64,000 nt of DNA, taken from Zoroaster sp. YZ-2022 (Eukaryota; Echinodermata; Asteroidea; Forcipulatida; Zoroasteridae). The notes beneath the pieces are model-generated. The model worked only from the letters and a program-made list of their open reading frames with translations. It was not told the DNA's origin and made no database searches. Below, piece after piece: positions 22,870 to 33,404 of this stretch. The stretch's first letter is position 1, and every line of letters starts with the position of its first letter. A program made the position numbers and the translations under genes. Location of the stretch: assembly GCA_029582265.1 (NCBI GenBank), contig CM055819.1:5993855-6057854 (forward strand), given 5' to 3'.

Positions 22870-23055
22870 CAGGACATTGAATTGGTGTCATAGTTTAAGA
22901 TGAACACAGTGACTGAAAATTACTGGCTCATTTATGCAGCAGCAATGGTAAAATGACCTTATCACGTGGGGTATTATTTTCAGTCACTGAGTTAATCTAA
23001 TACTAGCACTCCGATTCCATGTCATGTTGATCGTGACGATAGTGTCCCTTTAAGA
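22870..23055. mobile_element. Palindromic MITE (gggcatggaatcgg family)
   Basis: Arms 'caacaggacattgaattggt' and 'actccgattccatgtcatg', ending 'gatagtgtccctttaa'. It is more diverged than the other copies. Confidence 0.65.
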
Positions 23056-23247
23056 GGCACCAAGGCCAAGACCAGGGCAGCAGAGGCCATGGCCTTCGTG
23101 AAATTTCCTGTTGTTCTAGAGGAATCTTGAATCCGTGACTTTTATTAATAACGGACTGTCTCAATCAGCTGTAATTGTATTTGTTGAGGAATTTTATTTT
23201 ATTGTTGATTTGTTTTTAACTGATGCATTGTTGTGATTTGATTGCAG

Positions 23248-23370
23248 CGGTGGATCTATGCCAGACACAGAACTATTGTCTGAACGGGGCGACCTGTTTC
23301 CAACAGAACGACTGTACCAGTATCACGTGTGTCTGTGATAGTTGCCACATCGGCCAATCATGTCAGGAAC
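23248..23370 (+). CDS. EGF exon M14
   Basis: Acceptor tgcag, donor gtgagt, 41 codons. V-D-L-C-Q-T-Q-N-Y-C and L-N-G-A-T-C match M3 almost residue for residue, including the longer C1-C2 spacing and the O-fucose motif. Histidine follows C7. Confidence 0.92.
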
Positions 23371-23624
23371 GTGAGTACACACACAATTACTCAAATATTT
23401 AGATTTGGTTTTTTTTATATTGAAATAAACGGCAACAAAAAAAAACCTTCCCCCCCAGGGAAATTTCAACTGCTTAGATGGGTATTGAAACGTATATTTT
23501 TGTAATTGATTTTTTTCTAGATAATTACACTTTATTTTATAGCCTTTTTCATATTGGCTGTGTTTTGAGAATGACACAGGAATTCAGTTTTTCTTTTGTA
23601 ATAATAATGGAGTATATGAAATAT

Positions 23625-23910
23625 CGTGCCTGTGATTTCTCAGGATTTTCCCTGATTTTAGGATTTTTTTTTACAAATCTCCCTTTGCCTCAGAATTTTC
23701 TTGAAAGAAGAGAAGTAGCCACCAAGGAAAGAAAGAAGTAGCCTGTATTTTGTCCAAACCTCTAGTTTCTTGTTTGTGGGGATGTGGAGAGTCTGTAAAT
23801 CCTCCAAAATTAAACATCCAGGAGGTTCAGGGGGCTTTGTCCTCTAGACCAAAGGGAGACCCAGGCCCGCTACCCATTTTTTACTTTTGTCAAATCACAT
23901 CCCCTATATT
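23625..23910 (+). mobile_element. Dispersed 'tgatttctcagg' element
   Basis: A complete-looking copy from 'gtgcctgtgatttctcagg' to 'ttttgtcaaatcacatcccc', with a single copy of the 57-bp motif that is expanded at 40.0-41.3 kb. Confidence 0.65.
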
Positions 23911-24234
23911 TTTTGTAAAAGGATGTTTTCTTTGGCTAAATTGGTTATTTACATTATTGTATTCTTCTGAAGACGATCAGATTGAGTTTCTCACCGTCGG
24001 TTCTTCTCAGAAGCAACAATTATTACAACTCCTAATAAGAGATTATTAACATGGTGCTACTGCAAACCTTACTCCTACTGTACTTCCACCATGCAACGCT
24101 TCAACTCCTACTTAATAAATATTGAAATCACTGACAGAAGTTTCATTTTGTCATCTTTTTAAATGTTAAGATAACACAACTTGACAATTGTTCATATTTA
24201 TGTGCGTTTTTTTATTTTTATCGCCACATCATAG

Positions 24235-24354
24235 GCATCGATACATGCCAGCAGTTGAACAACCCCTGTCAGAATAATGGAATCTGCACAAGTAATTGCC
24301 CGGATTACAGCTGTACTTGCCCGTCGTGTTGGAGAGGAAAAAACTGTGAAATCC
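24235..24354 (+). CDS. EGF exon M15
   Basis: Acceptor catag, donor gtaagt, 40 codons. Six residues separate C1 and C2, and only three separate C3 and C4 (T-S-N). N-C-P-D-Y-S-C and S-C-W match M4 and M25. Confidence 0.92.
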
Positions 24355-24721
24355 GTAAGTAAACCCTCAGTTTTTTTTTTCTCTTTTGCCTTTTCCAGGC
24401 GTTTTATTGTTTATCAATCAATACAATTACATGTCAAAAGCACACAATTGTACAAAACAAAAGAAGAAAACAGAAGCATTACAAATTAATTAACAGACAA
24501 ATGTTTTGAAATTTGGTATAATACAGTTTGTGAATTCAATTTCATTTTTGAACGTTTTCCAAAGAAGTTTATAATTAAAAGTAGTGTTAAAAGTAAACCC
24601 TCAGTTGCTTTTGAATGAATTTATGCTAGCAATAGAATAAAACATTCTAAAGGTTTTTTTTTTTTCACTCATTTTGTTCATTACATTAACTGTACTCAAC
24701 CCCTCTGTTTCCTTTTGACAG

Positions 24722-24835
24722 CTGTTGATGTATGCGTCAGTAACCCTTGCCAGAATGGAGGGCAGTGTGTTAACTACTGCTCCTATTACATCTGTGAGTG
24801 CTCCTCCTGCTGGAGTGGAGATACATGTCAGCTTG
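24722..24835 (+). CDS. EGF exon M16
   Basis: Acceptor gacag, donor gttagt, the only GTTAGT donor in the set; position +3 is a pyrimidine. 38 codons. C1-V-S-N-P-C2 fits the O-glucose motif. Y-C-S-Y-Y-I-C matches M5. The intron before it is only 367 bases. Confidence 0.9.
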
Positions 24836-24866
24836 GTTAGTAAGAAATTAATCTGTCATTTCAGTG

Positions 24867-25160
24867 ATGTAATAATAATAATAATAATGGACACTTATAT
24901 TGCGCCGGTATCCGCCACGTTTGACGCTCATGGCGCATGAACATTATTACCCCTGTCATCGGGCCAGTTATATCATTCCTTGGAACCATCTCAACTCCCT
25001 GGGGAGTATGCAACCCATGCTGTCAAATGTGTAGCGCAACGAGCTTAATCAAACACAATTACCATCTCTGCCCTCACAGGTCCCCATTTATACTCCTGGG
25101 TAAAGAGAAGCAATTATAAGTTAAGTGTCTTGCTCGGGGACACAAGCACCACGGTCGCGG
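24867..25160 (-). mobile_element. tRNA-derived SINE subfamily with gacacttatattgcgcc end, truncated
   Basis: Shares 'accatctcaactccctgggg', 'aattaccatctctgccctca' and the gagcaag block with the main family, but its 3' end differs (ggacacttatattgcgccgg). It stops after 'ccacggtcgcggcc'. The sense copy at 59395 is the same subfamily. Confidence 0.75.
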
Positions 25161-25396
25161 CCCTTATGTTACCCTTGGCACCAAAACAAACAACACTGTT
25201 GACGTTACCACAGGGAGTATTTACAGACTGGCTACGAACAATTAATATCCTCGCGCTATTTCAACCATCCTCTCTCTAATCCAGCAATCCTCTCTCTAGT
25301 TGAACACAATTTTTGTGCCGTGTTCTGCCAAAATCAGATGAAATCGGGCAGAGCTCGGAACTGAGAAATAGCCCAAAAGATGAATGTATATAAAAC

Positions 25397-25717
25397 CCTT
25401 AACCCTCCTACTACTACAAGTGTCAAAATCAGTCAAAATGTTGATATACTTGCCAAGGTATATCTAGTGCACTTAAAAGTCAAACACCGTCAAACCTTAC
25501 GTGTAGTAAGTACATTTACAGGTCAAAATGAGTCGACCGTTTTTGGCTGGTAAAAGCATTGTCTGGTATTGTTCAGGGTGGTCAAAATGACAGTGAAAAC
25601 CAGTCAAAAATGCCCCTGTGTGCACATTTGGGTCAACAGTCCAAACGGGCAGTTGACTGATTTTGACCTCTGTAGCTACTTGCCACTAAAGTGCAGCTAT
25701 AGTAGGTGGGTTAATCA
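25397..25717. mobile_element. TTAA-flanked element (gtcaaaat family)
   Basis: Starts TTAACCCTCCTACTAC and ends TAGGTGGGTTAA. The interior repeats gtcaaaatgagtcgacc-type words in both directions and 'gtagctacttgccactaaag'. It is related to the composite element at about 29332-30165. Confidence 0.65.
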
Positions 25718-25785
25718 AGCAAAATAAAGCAATATTATTCTTCATATTCTGACATTTTGGTTTGTGTCTGTTTCATTTTTTGCAG

Positions 25786-25905
25786 CCGTGGATCCCTGTT
25801 TCAACCAGCCATGTCTGAACAGTGGATTATGCCAGACCTCGCCAGACTGTTCCACATATTCCTGTGCGTGCATAAACTGCTTCACAGGTTCCAACTGCCA
25901 GACTT
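25786..25905 (+). CDS. EGF exon M17
   Basis: Acceptor tgcag, donor gtaagt, 40 codons. L-N-S-G-L-C at C3 and a five-residue loop Q-T-S-P-D. Block partner of M6. Confidence 0.92.
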
Positions 25906-26141
25906 GTAAGTACCGACCAGAACCCAATGGCATATATAGCTGCTAAGCAGGGAAAAAAATTGCTTACAAAATGGAGAATGATGACCGCTAGAGCAGACTA
26001 GTCGAAACGTTGAGAACAAACCAACCGGCTCTTCTCAGCCGTCACTTCTTCCAAGAAGAGATCATCACATGGTGTCACCCGAAAGAACTCGAGTATCTAT
26101 CTCCACCATGCAAAGCCTCAAATCCTACAAGAAGTTGGTCC

Positions 26142-26394
26142 TTTCACCAACCAGCCTGTTCTCCATCGATTGACTAATATTATCGTGGCATTTCTTTGTT
26201 TTGCTGTACAGATGATGACCCGTGCATTCCAAGCAAATGACCGAGTGGATAATGTAATCCATTGGTCAACCGAATGACCCGTTTATAACATCAAGCATTC
26301 CTTCACCAACCAGTCCGTTCTACATTGATTGACTAATATTATCGTGGCATTTCTTTGTTTTGTTGTACAGATGACGACCCGTGCATTCCAAGCC
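26142..26394. repeat. Direct duplication of intron end plus start of exon M18
   Basis: 26142-26234 and 26301-26394 match at about 95% by eye, offset 159 bases. Both contain 'gattgactaatattatcgtg', a tacag acceptor and the first 25 or so exon bases (gacccgtgcattccaag). The second copy runs into the real exon; the first diverges after the Ser codon. Confidence 0.85.
26212..26234 (+). pseudogene. Truncated 5' copy of exon M18
   Basis: An intact-looking acceptor (gctgtacag) is followed by codons for D-D-P-C-I-P-S, then the match ends with no donor nearby. It is a decoy acceptor 159 bases before the real one. Confidence 0.8.
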
Positions 26395-26493
26395 CATGTC
26401 AGAACAACGGACAGTGTGCCCAGAGCCAAGACTCATGCTCAGAAACCGTCTGTTTATGTCCTGGCTGCTTCACAGGGGACCAATGTCAAACAC
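26371..26493 (+). CDS. EGF exon M18
   Basis: Acceptor tacag, donor gtacgt, 41 codons. Has N-N-G-Q-C and S-Q-D-S-C-S-E, shared with M8. Its 5' end is duplicated just upstream. Confidence 0.92.
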
Positions 26494-26544
26494 GTACGTG
26501 AAGATACCCAATTACAGTTGTCATGTGTATATCACTATAATAAA

Positions 26545-26875
26545 ACCATTCTTATATAGCGCATATCATCGTGTGCCCGGAAGAAGGACCTAAGACAGGA
26601 TTAGGTTAAGCGCGTGCTTACGTCCTTTTACCCGGCACGCAACGATATCACTGTGAAATCCCTGTGCACTTTTTTGGTAAGCAATTATACAAATTGAACA
26701 AATATGTTTTAACCCGGTTTTGAATTGTTCTAATGTTTGAAAGCATTTTGGTAAGTTGTTCCGTAACTGAACTGCGGCAGATTGAAAAGATCGGGAACCA
26801 TAGCACTTGGTTTTAATAACAGGGGGGTCAAAAGAGATATATGGGTAGAGTGCAGATTTCAAAAATTCATTTGAT
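26545..26875 (-). mobile_element. LINE 3' end fragment
   Basis: On the - strand, the region 26862-26700 encodes S-F-Q-S-A-A-V-Q-L-R-N-N-L-P and F-K-T-G-L-K-H, the motif that closes CR1/L2-like reverse transcriptase reading frames (usually A-A-P-x-L-W-N-x-L-P). No upstream domain is present. Confidence 0.65.
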
Positions 26876-26879
26876 ATGA

Positions 26880-27060
26880 AACCAAGGATTCCTCAAAAGC
26901 ACACTTTAAGCATTGTAGCTTAGAATTAGCCTGAGGAAACCTGTGTAAACAAGGGCGCTTGTTATGTGAACCAGAAACACCGGGGTTAAACCCCTACTCT
27001 TCCACGATAAGTGTTCTGGGTTCTTTTACATGCATGACTTTGATAATCTAGTACACGGGA
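26880..27060. repeat. Dispersed repeat, inverted match at about 3690-3840
   Basis: 'ccagaaacaccggggttaaa', 'gataagtgttctgggttctt' and 'aaacaagggcgcttg' are the reverse complement of sequence near 3695-3790. It may be untranslated tail of a LINE or SINE. Confidence 0.55.
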
Positions 27061-27139
27061 CCTACCGGCTTAACGTCCCATCCGAAGGGCAAAGCAATTA
27101 AGTGTTTGATCAAAGACACAAGCGTCGTGACCGGCCAGG

Positions 27140-27425
27140 GCCCAATTTTACAGCGCTGCTTACCGGTAAGCAAACATTCGTGCTAACTACAGCAGAAAAA
27201 TTTCCTTAAGCATTAGCGTATTTCACAGGTTTATAGCAAGAAAATTCAGAGCGGCGCGTGTGCATTCACCATGGATTTGTATTGTTGCGTCACTCATTTG
27301 CAAGCAATAATGGCCAGCAAGTTAGCGTGCCTTTCTCTATGCTTAACGGTTAGCAGCGCTATGAAATGAAAAACGTACAGTAAGCACAAAAATCGGCTGC
27401 TAAGCGGCTCTATGAGATTGGACCC
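27140..27425 (-). mobile_element. 'caatttcacagagccgc' MITE
   Basis: Reverse orientation of the copies at about 41922-42208 and 50788-51069. The arms hold gctgcttaccggtaagcaaa and gctaagcggctctatgagat; the centre has 'atggatttgtattgttgcgt'. Confidence 0.7.
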
Positions 27426-27574
27426 AGGCCGGGATTCGAACCCACATTCTGACAATACTAGAACTCGAGTCCGATGCACTAGACCGCACGGGCCCACGAC
27501 ACTTCACAATGACAATGTAAGTTCGTCTTGTGACAATGATTAACGGCTGACATTCCACTTTGCCTTGTTTACAG

Positions 27575-27691
27575 GTATAAACCCATGTTTATCTAACCCC
27601 TGTGGCAATGGAGGTCGGTGTGAAGAGGTTTCCTGCTTTGAATTCACCTGCACGTGTCTCGGTTGTTTCACCGGTCCATTCTGTGAATCAG
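27575..27691 (+). CDS. EGF exon M19
   Basis: Acceptor tacag, donor gtaaat, 39 codons. C1-L-S-N-P-C2 fits the O-glucose motif, as in M9 ten exons earlier. The C3-C4 loop is E-E-V-S. Confidence 0.92.
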
Positions 27692-28608
27692 GTAAATATA
27701 AGATATTACTCGGAATTAATACATAGTCAGTTGAAGTGATCGAAGTAGCCCCCAATTCACCTCATGCACGATAAATACTAAAGCTGTAATTCTCACAACC
27801 ACGCTCTGTAGCTTACATGCTGCATGTACTGGCGAGAAGGCCCAATAATCTGATAGTTCCCAAAGAAAAGTTTCATTCTAGACATGGCAAAACCACGAAA
27901 CTTCACAGCATTTACCATAATGAAATGGTCAAAAAACCGACCCCAGGGACCAGTTTCATGTCACCATATAGAGCATTTTCTCTAGATTTGGATGGAAAAA
28001 GGAAAATCCTGAAACGTTGTTGGTAACACTGTTAATTTTGACGATAAATTTGAGAGGTCACTTTTGAAAGTTTAGGTTTTTGCCAGAGCCAGTCACAAAT
28101 GATGTAGCTATTTCCATTAATTTACTTAAAATTCAATGGCATTTTGAAAGCGACGTTGCCCCTGCAGACAGACACAATTAGGCAGGTTACTATAATGAGC
28201 ATGTACAGGTACACAACCTCTTGTATTCAGGGAATAAGACATAAGATGGCTAACTCCTGAATAAGATGAACGGATACAGATGAGTTGTACGTGTGCAAAC
28301 GTCTTGTGACCGTTGCAGCTTGGAAATTTCAGCATACAGTCTGACCATGTACGTGTGTTGACATGTACGTTTGTATGAAGTGTGAAAAAAACCATCGCTC
28401 ACTATACATAAGATCCGCCCCCAAAAAAGTCTTCGGTTTCTGGTCATAGGTCGGCTTCAAAATCGGTCTGGTGACACGCTTTTTTTTTTTTTTTACCAAC
28501 AGGGAAATACGTGATACATGTATATGCGGGGACTACATTTTCCCATTATACAAAGTATGTTGGCTAAGACAGGCCTCACAAATCGGGCAAACGCTCATAC
28601 CCCTATGT
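27692..28608 (+). other. Intron sequence without recognised repeats
   Basis: No EGF exon, SINE or inverted-repeat element seen. A poly-T run lies at about 28481-28494. Confidence 0.5.
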
Positions 28609-28618
28609 GACAAAAGTC

Positions 28619-28892
28619 GTTTAACCAGTTCGCGTCGGAGGCCGTGTATACACGCAATTTTTTTTTGCACCGCGGATCGGAGACCGTCTAAACATGCCAC
28701 AGGAAACTCGGGAGTATGTGTATGCATGCTCGGTTGATGTGCCAACGAGCCATGCGCGTGAAGTGACCTGCCCGGAAAACGTGTCGATCCACGGGTACAC
28801 GCTGTGGAAGCTTCAAGAACGTGTGTGTGGGAAAAAGAAACCCGCCAAGCGGCCCAGAAAAACTTGTTTATTCCCGACGCGAACTGGTTAAA
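28619..28892. mobile_element. TTAACCAGTTCGCG-ended MITE
   Basis: Left end ttaaccagttcgcgtcgg, right end ccgacgcgaactggttaa. A second copy (about 33574-33827) is inserted in a LINE fragment. Both have TTAA at each end. Confidence 0.7.
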
Positions 28893-29165
28893 ACACAGCA
28901 CGGCAGAATCCCAATCTATCCAGCAATTTTGGCTGCAATTTTGACATCGTTTCATAGCCAAATTTGTTAAATTGCCGACGCGCGGGTCTAAGGCAATGTG
29001 CTTGGAGACCAGAAACCAGAGACTTTTTTTGTTGGCCTAAGTTTTATGAGGTTGAACATTTTTCCTCTGTTTTTTTTTGATTGATCAGCCTGAGTATGTT
29101 AAGTATCTATATAATGAATAGTATTAATCAATATAGTATATATTTGATATTAATCCTCTTTACAG

Positions 29166-29288
29166 AGATCACCGCATGTAGAAACAACCCGTGTGAGAAT
29201 GGAGGAGTGTGTTTTCAGGGATCATCTACCTGTAATGCCTTTTTATGCAATTGCCCTGACTGCTTCACTGGAACATTCTGTGAACAAC
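29166..29288 (+). CDS. EGF exon M20
   Basis: Acceptor tacag, donor gtaagc, 41 codons. Opens I-T-A-C-R-N-N-P-C. F-Q-G-S-S-T-C-N-A-F-L-C is nearly identical to M30 ([12 protein letters not shown]), ten exons away. Confidence 0.92.
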
Positions 29289-29393
29289 GTAAGCATATCT
29301 ACAAGTCCATTACATTCTTATATCCATCAATTAACCCTCCTATACCGTAGCTGCACTTCTGTGGCAAGTGGCTGTAGTGGTCAAAATCACGCT

Positions 29394-29497
29394 ACCAGGT
29401 AATAGAGAACACTGTCCGTTGTTTGTACACGGATTAGGGTCGCACACATTCTGAACTGAAAATAGCCAAAATATAAGAAACGATTTTATAGCATTCA
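29394..29497 (-). pseudogene. Inverted truncated copy of exon M41 and its splice acceptor
   Basis: On the - strand, 29497-29456 matches the intron end before M41 (gaatgctataaaatcg, ttttcag). 29455 down to 29394 matches the first 62 or so bases of M41, with codons for Q-N-V-C-D-P-N-P-C then N-N-G-Q-C-S-L-L-P-G. The match ends before C4. Only a few substitutions separate it from the exon 27 kb away. Confidence 0.85.
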
Positions 29498-29640
29498 AAA
29501 TAAGGCTGTGAATCTGAACTACTAGAATGATGATTCTGAAATGCAATTAGACTTTTTGTCATTCTTCCTTAACTGTAGCTGCACTTTAGTGGCAAGTAGC
29601 TATAGAGGTCAAAACCGGTCAACTGCCTGTTTCGACTATT

Positions 29641-30000
29641 AATAATAATAATAATAATAATGTGTGGACTTATATAGCGCACGTATCCACCAACTGAGTG
29701 GTGCTCAAGGCGCATATTTATTACCCCTGCTCGTAAGGCTCATAAGGCTCATAAATCATTCCTGAAACCATCTCAGCTCCCTGGGGAGTATACAGCTCAA
29801 TTGCTGCCATTACAGCGCATATAGGGCTAATCAACCAAATCTGCCCTCACAGGTACCCATTTAACCCCTGGGTGGAGAGAAGCAATTATGGCTAAGTGTC
29901 TTGCTCAAGGACACAAGTGTCACGGCCGGGATTCAAACCCACATTCTGCTGCTAACACCAGAACTTGAGACCGGTATTAGCTAGACCGCTCGGCCACTAT
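29641..30000 (-). mobile_element. tRNA-derived SINE, antisense
   Basis: A full-length copy from (AAT)n gtgtggacttatatagcgc to ctagaccgctcggccact, inserted in the composite element. Confidence 0.85.
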
Positions 30001-30207
30001 TGACCCAACTGTGCACACAGGGGCATTTTTGACTGGTTTTGACTGTCATTTTGACCACCCTGAACAATACCAGACGATGCTTTTACCAGTCAAAAACGGT
30101 TGACTCATGTTGATCTGTAAAGGTACTTACTACACGTAAGGTTTTGACAGTGTTCGACTTTTAATAGCTGTTTTTTTTTCCCCCGTTTTTTGTTGCTATG
30201 GATTCAG

Positions 30208-30330
30208 GTATTGACCAGTGCTCACCGAATCCCTGTCAAAATAACGGCAACTGTTACGCCTTCCAGGACAGCTGTGTTACTTATTTCTGTGAGTGTATCG
30301 GCTGCTTCACGGGATCAGACTGCAGTATAC
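30208..30330 (+). CDS. EGF exon M21
   Basis: Acceptor ttcag, donor gtaagt, 41 codons. Opens I-D-Q-C; G-C-F-T-G-S at C7 as in M11. Last module of the second round. Confidence 0.92.
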
Positions 30331-30733
30331 GTAAGTTGATTGTTTCTAAGATCAGTACGTTGCCTATTCCGTGCACTGCCCATTGAGGGTGTCCTTTATG
30401 CATGCAAGCAGCTGTAACTTATGTGGACACGACCCCAAGCTGGAAAAGACCAAACTTTTATTCCCATTCATAAACGCCCATCTTGATTTCAAAATTTCAA
30501 TACCCAGTGCCATTTGTATTGATAAAGAGCCAGAGAGAATCTGACAAATCCAACGTTTGAGAACGGATGATATTCCGACTTGGCCTGTGAGTTCGTGTCA
30601 CGTGATGCAAACTTCTACATTCTGATTGGTTCATTCCCACATGGCTCATAGTTGCATACTTGGCGCATACTCATATACTCCCTGGTTGGTTATTATCGCT
30701 GATAATACATAGGCATCTGGTCTTTACCGGCCG

Positions 30734-31372
30734 TTAACCCTAACTCCCTAGGCCCATTTGATTACACATAACCTGAATCCTTCCTAACTCCCTAGGCCCA
30801 TTTGATTACACATAACCTGAATCCTTCCTAACTCCCTAGGCCCATTTGATTACACATAACCTGAATCCTTCCTAACTCCCTAGGCCCATTTTCTTACACA
30901 TAACCTGAATCCTTCCTAACTCCCTAGGCCCATTTGCTTACACATATTACCTGAATCCTTCCTAACTCCCTAGTCCCATTTGCTTACACATAACCTGAAT
31001 CCTCCAAAATCCTTCAGTAGTAAAGCAAGCACAAGACATGTATGCACACATGTGTTTCTAATCTGTGATACATGTACATGGCCAGAGACCCTCCCTGCAT
31101 ACATGGAACAATAAACAGTGTCCACTGACCCAAGCACTGACCTTGCAATCACTACAACAAACATGGATGTACATGTACCATGGAAAGGCAAGTATGCCTA
31201 ATAACCTCAATCCTCCAAAATCCTTCACTTTAGCAAAGAGCATGTAGCATGTAACCTCAATCCTTCAAAATCCTTCACTTTAGCAAAGAGCATGTAGCAT
31301 GTAACCTCAATCCTTCAAAATCCTTCACTTTAGCAAAGAGGATTTTGGAGGATTTGGGAGGGTTACGGTTAA
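30734..31372 (-). mobile_element. TTAA element with 44-bp repeats, reverse orientation
   Basis: Starts TTAACCCTAACTCCC and ends GGGTTACGGTTAA. About six units of the 44-bp repeat (reverse complement of the 10.4-11.3 kb unit) precede a unique middle (atgtacatggccagagacc) and three copies of 'catgtagcatgtaacctcaa'. Confidence 0.75.
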
Positions 31373-31401
31373 TATACACCTTGTGATCACATTTTGTCTT
31401 A

Positions 31402-31625
31402 AAGGCACAGTATCTTCACGATCAACAGGGCATGGAATCAGAGTGCTAGTTTTAGATTAACTCATGTGACTGAAAATAATACCCCACATGATAAGGTCAT
31501 ATTATCGTTGCTGTTGCATAAATGAGCCAGTAATTTTCAGGCACTATGTTCATCTTAAACTAGGGCATCGATTCCATGCCCTGTTGAAAGTCTACTCTGA
31601 TCGTGATGATACCGTCCCTTTAACT
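31402..31625. mobile_element. Palindromic MITE (gggcatggaatcgg family)
   Basis: From 'aaaggcacagtatcttcacg' to 'gatgataccgtccctttaa'. The next fold-back element begins at its edge. Confidence 0.75.
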
Positions 31626-31870
31626 GTCTTGGGCAATAAACCCTGTCACGGTAATATGCGCCGTGTTTTTGACGGGGCAAAATTGTTCATTTCGTACACT
31701 TGTTGCCGTCTACGACCCAGCGCACGAACTTCACGCACACTCCAAACACATCTGTGAAGTGCGAGCGCTGGGTCGCAGACGGCAACAAGTGTTCGATAAA
31801 GAAACAATTTTGCCCCGTCAAAAACACGGCGCATATTACCGTGACAGGGTTTATTGCCCAAGACAGTTAA
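31620..31870. mobile_element. Fold-back element with arms of about 110 bp
   Basis: The left arm starts ttaactgtcttgggcaataa and the right arm ends ttattgcccaagacagttaa. Almost the whole element can pair as one hairpin with a small loop near 31740. TTAA is at both ends. The long mirrored reading frames here are not genes. Confidence 0.8.
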
Positions 31871-31935
31871 TGGTCAGAGCAAGAGTTTCAACAGGGCATG
31901 GAATTTTCAGTAAAACATCAGTTTTCGACAATATA

Positions 31936-32202
31936 TACTACTCAAAACAATTTAGGGAACACCGGAATAATCTCAGTTAAAGCAAGATCATTTATTTCAG
32001 ATAAACACAATGTTTCACAGAATTGATGAGAAACAACTGCACAATGAAACAGATGATAAAGGATGCATGTAGTGATTACAAATTTCATGACATGACTACT
32101 GAAAGAGAGAGGGGGGTTGCAAATGAAAATCCCGGTTCATGGAACATTTCAAACCTATTTGATGTTAAAAATCTGGTGTTCCCTAAATTGTTTTGAGTAG
32201 TA
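31936..32202. mobile_element. TA-inserting MITE (tactactcaaaac family)
   Basis: 267 bp, same termini as 14384-14650, with TA on both flanks. Confidence 0.8.
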
Positions 32203-32253
32203 TACTATTCCCATCTTTATTCTAGGATATTAGTCTCATGTTTAAATCTCTCA

Positions 32254-32611
32254 TTGGAGTGTCGTGGCCGAGCGGTGTAGCTTACTGGACTCAAGTTCTG
32301 GTGTTAGCAGCAGAATGTGGGTTCGAAACCCGGCCGTGACACTTGTGTCCTTGAGCAAGACACTTAACCATAATTGCTTCTCTCCACCCAGGGGTTAAAT
32401 GGGTACCTGTGAGGGCAGAGTTGGTTGATTAGCCCTATATGCGCTGTAATGGCAGCAATTGAGCTGTATACTCCCCAGGGAGCTGAGATGGTTTCAGGAA
32501 TGATTTATGAGCCTTATGCGCAGGGGTAATAATATAATGCGCCTTGAGCACCACTCAGTTGGTGGATACGTGCGCTATATAAGTCCACACATTATTATTA
32601 TTATTATTATC
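32254..32611 (+). mobile_element. tRNA-derived SINE, sense, just upstream of M22
   Basis: Head gagtgtcgtggccgagcggt, B box ggttcgaaaccc, ending tataagtccacac and (ATT)n. It ends 45 bases before the M22 exon. Confidence 0.85.
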
Positions 32612-32655
32612 TTTACATTCCTCAAATACTCTAATTTTGTTTCTTCCATCGGCAG

Positions 32656-32778
32656 CCGTCAACCCATGTGCCTCTGACCCATGTAAGAACGGCGCCTTCT
32701 GTCAACCAGCGTTAGCCAATTGTGAGAATTACCAGTGCTTCTGTAACGGTTGTTGGTTTGGTCCCACCTGCGAGGAAC
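32656..32778 (+). CDS. EGF exon M22
   Basis: Acceptor ggcag, donor gtaagt, 41 codons. C1-A-S-D-P-C2 fits the O-glucose motif; K-N-G-A-F-C follows. The codons for P-C-K-N create an internal gtaaga that looks like a donor. First module of the third round. Confidence 0.92.
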
Positions 32779-33404
32779 GTAAGTCATTACCCTAATAGCT
32801 TCTGTGGTAAAACATTTCTTGAATTTTATTTGATTTTTTTGTTTAATTTCTTTGTCCTTGACCAACAGAAGTCAAACTACCAGTAACAGGATGGGATAAC
32901 AAATAAATACATCTAAAAAAAAAATTAAATATCAGTATAAAATTATAAAAATTTACCAACATTTTTTTTTTTTAAATTATGAAACATTAAAAGTAGAAAT
33001 TCAAAACGGCCAAAATTCTTCAAGTGCCAAACAATATGTTAAAGGGAAGGTACGTTATTGCAGAGATGCCAACATTTACGATTTGGGCGTAATTTTTTTA
33101 CGGTTTATTGAGTCCAGTTACGATTGTACGATCCTTGTATCAATTTTTGGCCAGCCGCGAAACCACCGATGTAAAGAACCACATGTGTTTACGGCACGCG
33201 CACCGTAGTTCATCAGCCGTTTACATGACGAAAACCTTCCATTAGGCGAATTACTCTTTTTCAGTTTGGAATGTTGGCATCTCTATTATTGGTATTTGGT
33301 TACATTTTTACATACTCAAAGAATTATGTTTTTTTCTGTTTTTATGTTCTGCAAGTCGGCAATATTTTGTATATTAAACATAACAATTTCTGTTTTCTCT
33401 AAGA

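Larger units (their letters stand above)
29332..30165. mobile_element. Composite TTAA element holding an inverted half-exon and a SINE
   Basis: Starts TTAACCCTCCTATAC. 'gtagctgcacttctgtggca' (29348) recurs as 'gtagctgcactttagtggca' (29576), and between the two lies the inverted exon copy 29394-29497. The second half is split by a SINE (about 29641-30000) and resumes with 'gacccaactgtgcacacagg'. It is related to 25397-25717. Confidence 0.6.

Noticed and set aside
28694..28961. Overlapping reading frames of 65 and 142 codons on opposite strands
   Set aside because: They lie within an inverted-repeat element (28619-28892) that has a second non-coding copy; no domain is visible.
30734..31372. 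Telomeric repeat because of TTAACCCTAAC and TTAGGGTTAA
   Set aside because: Only single TTAGGG-like words occur, always at element ends and in inverted orientation; they fit TTAA target plus terminal inverted repeat better.
31646..31980. Mirror-image reading frames on both strands
   Set aside because: They come from the two arms of a fold-back element.
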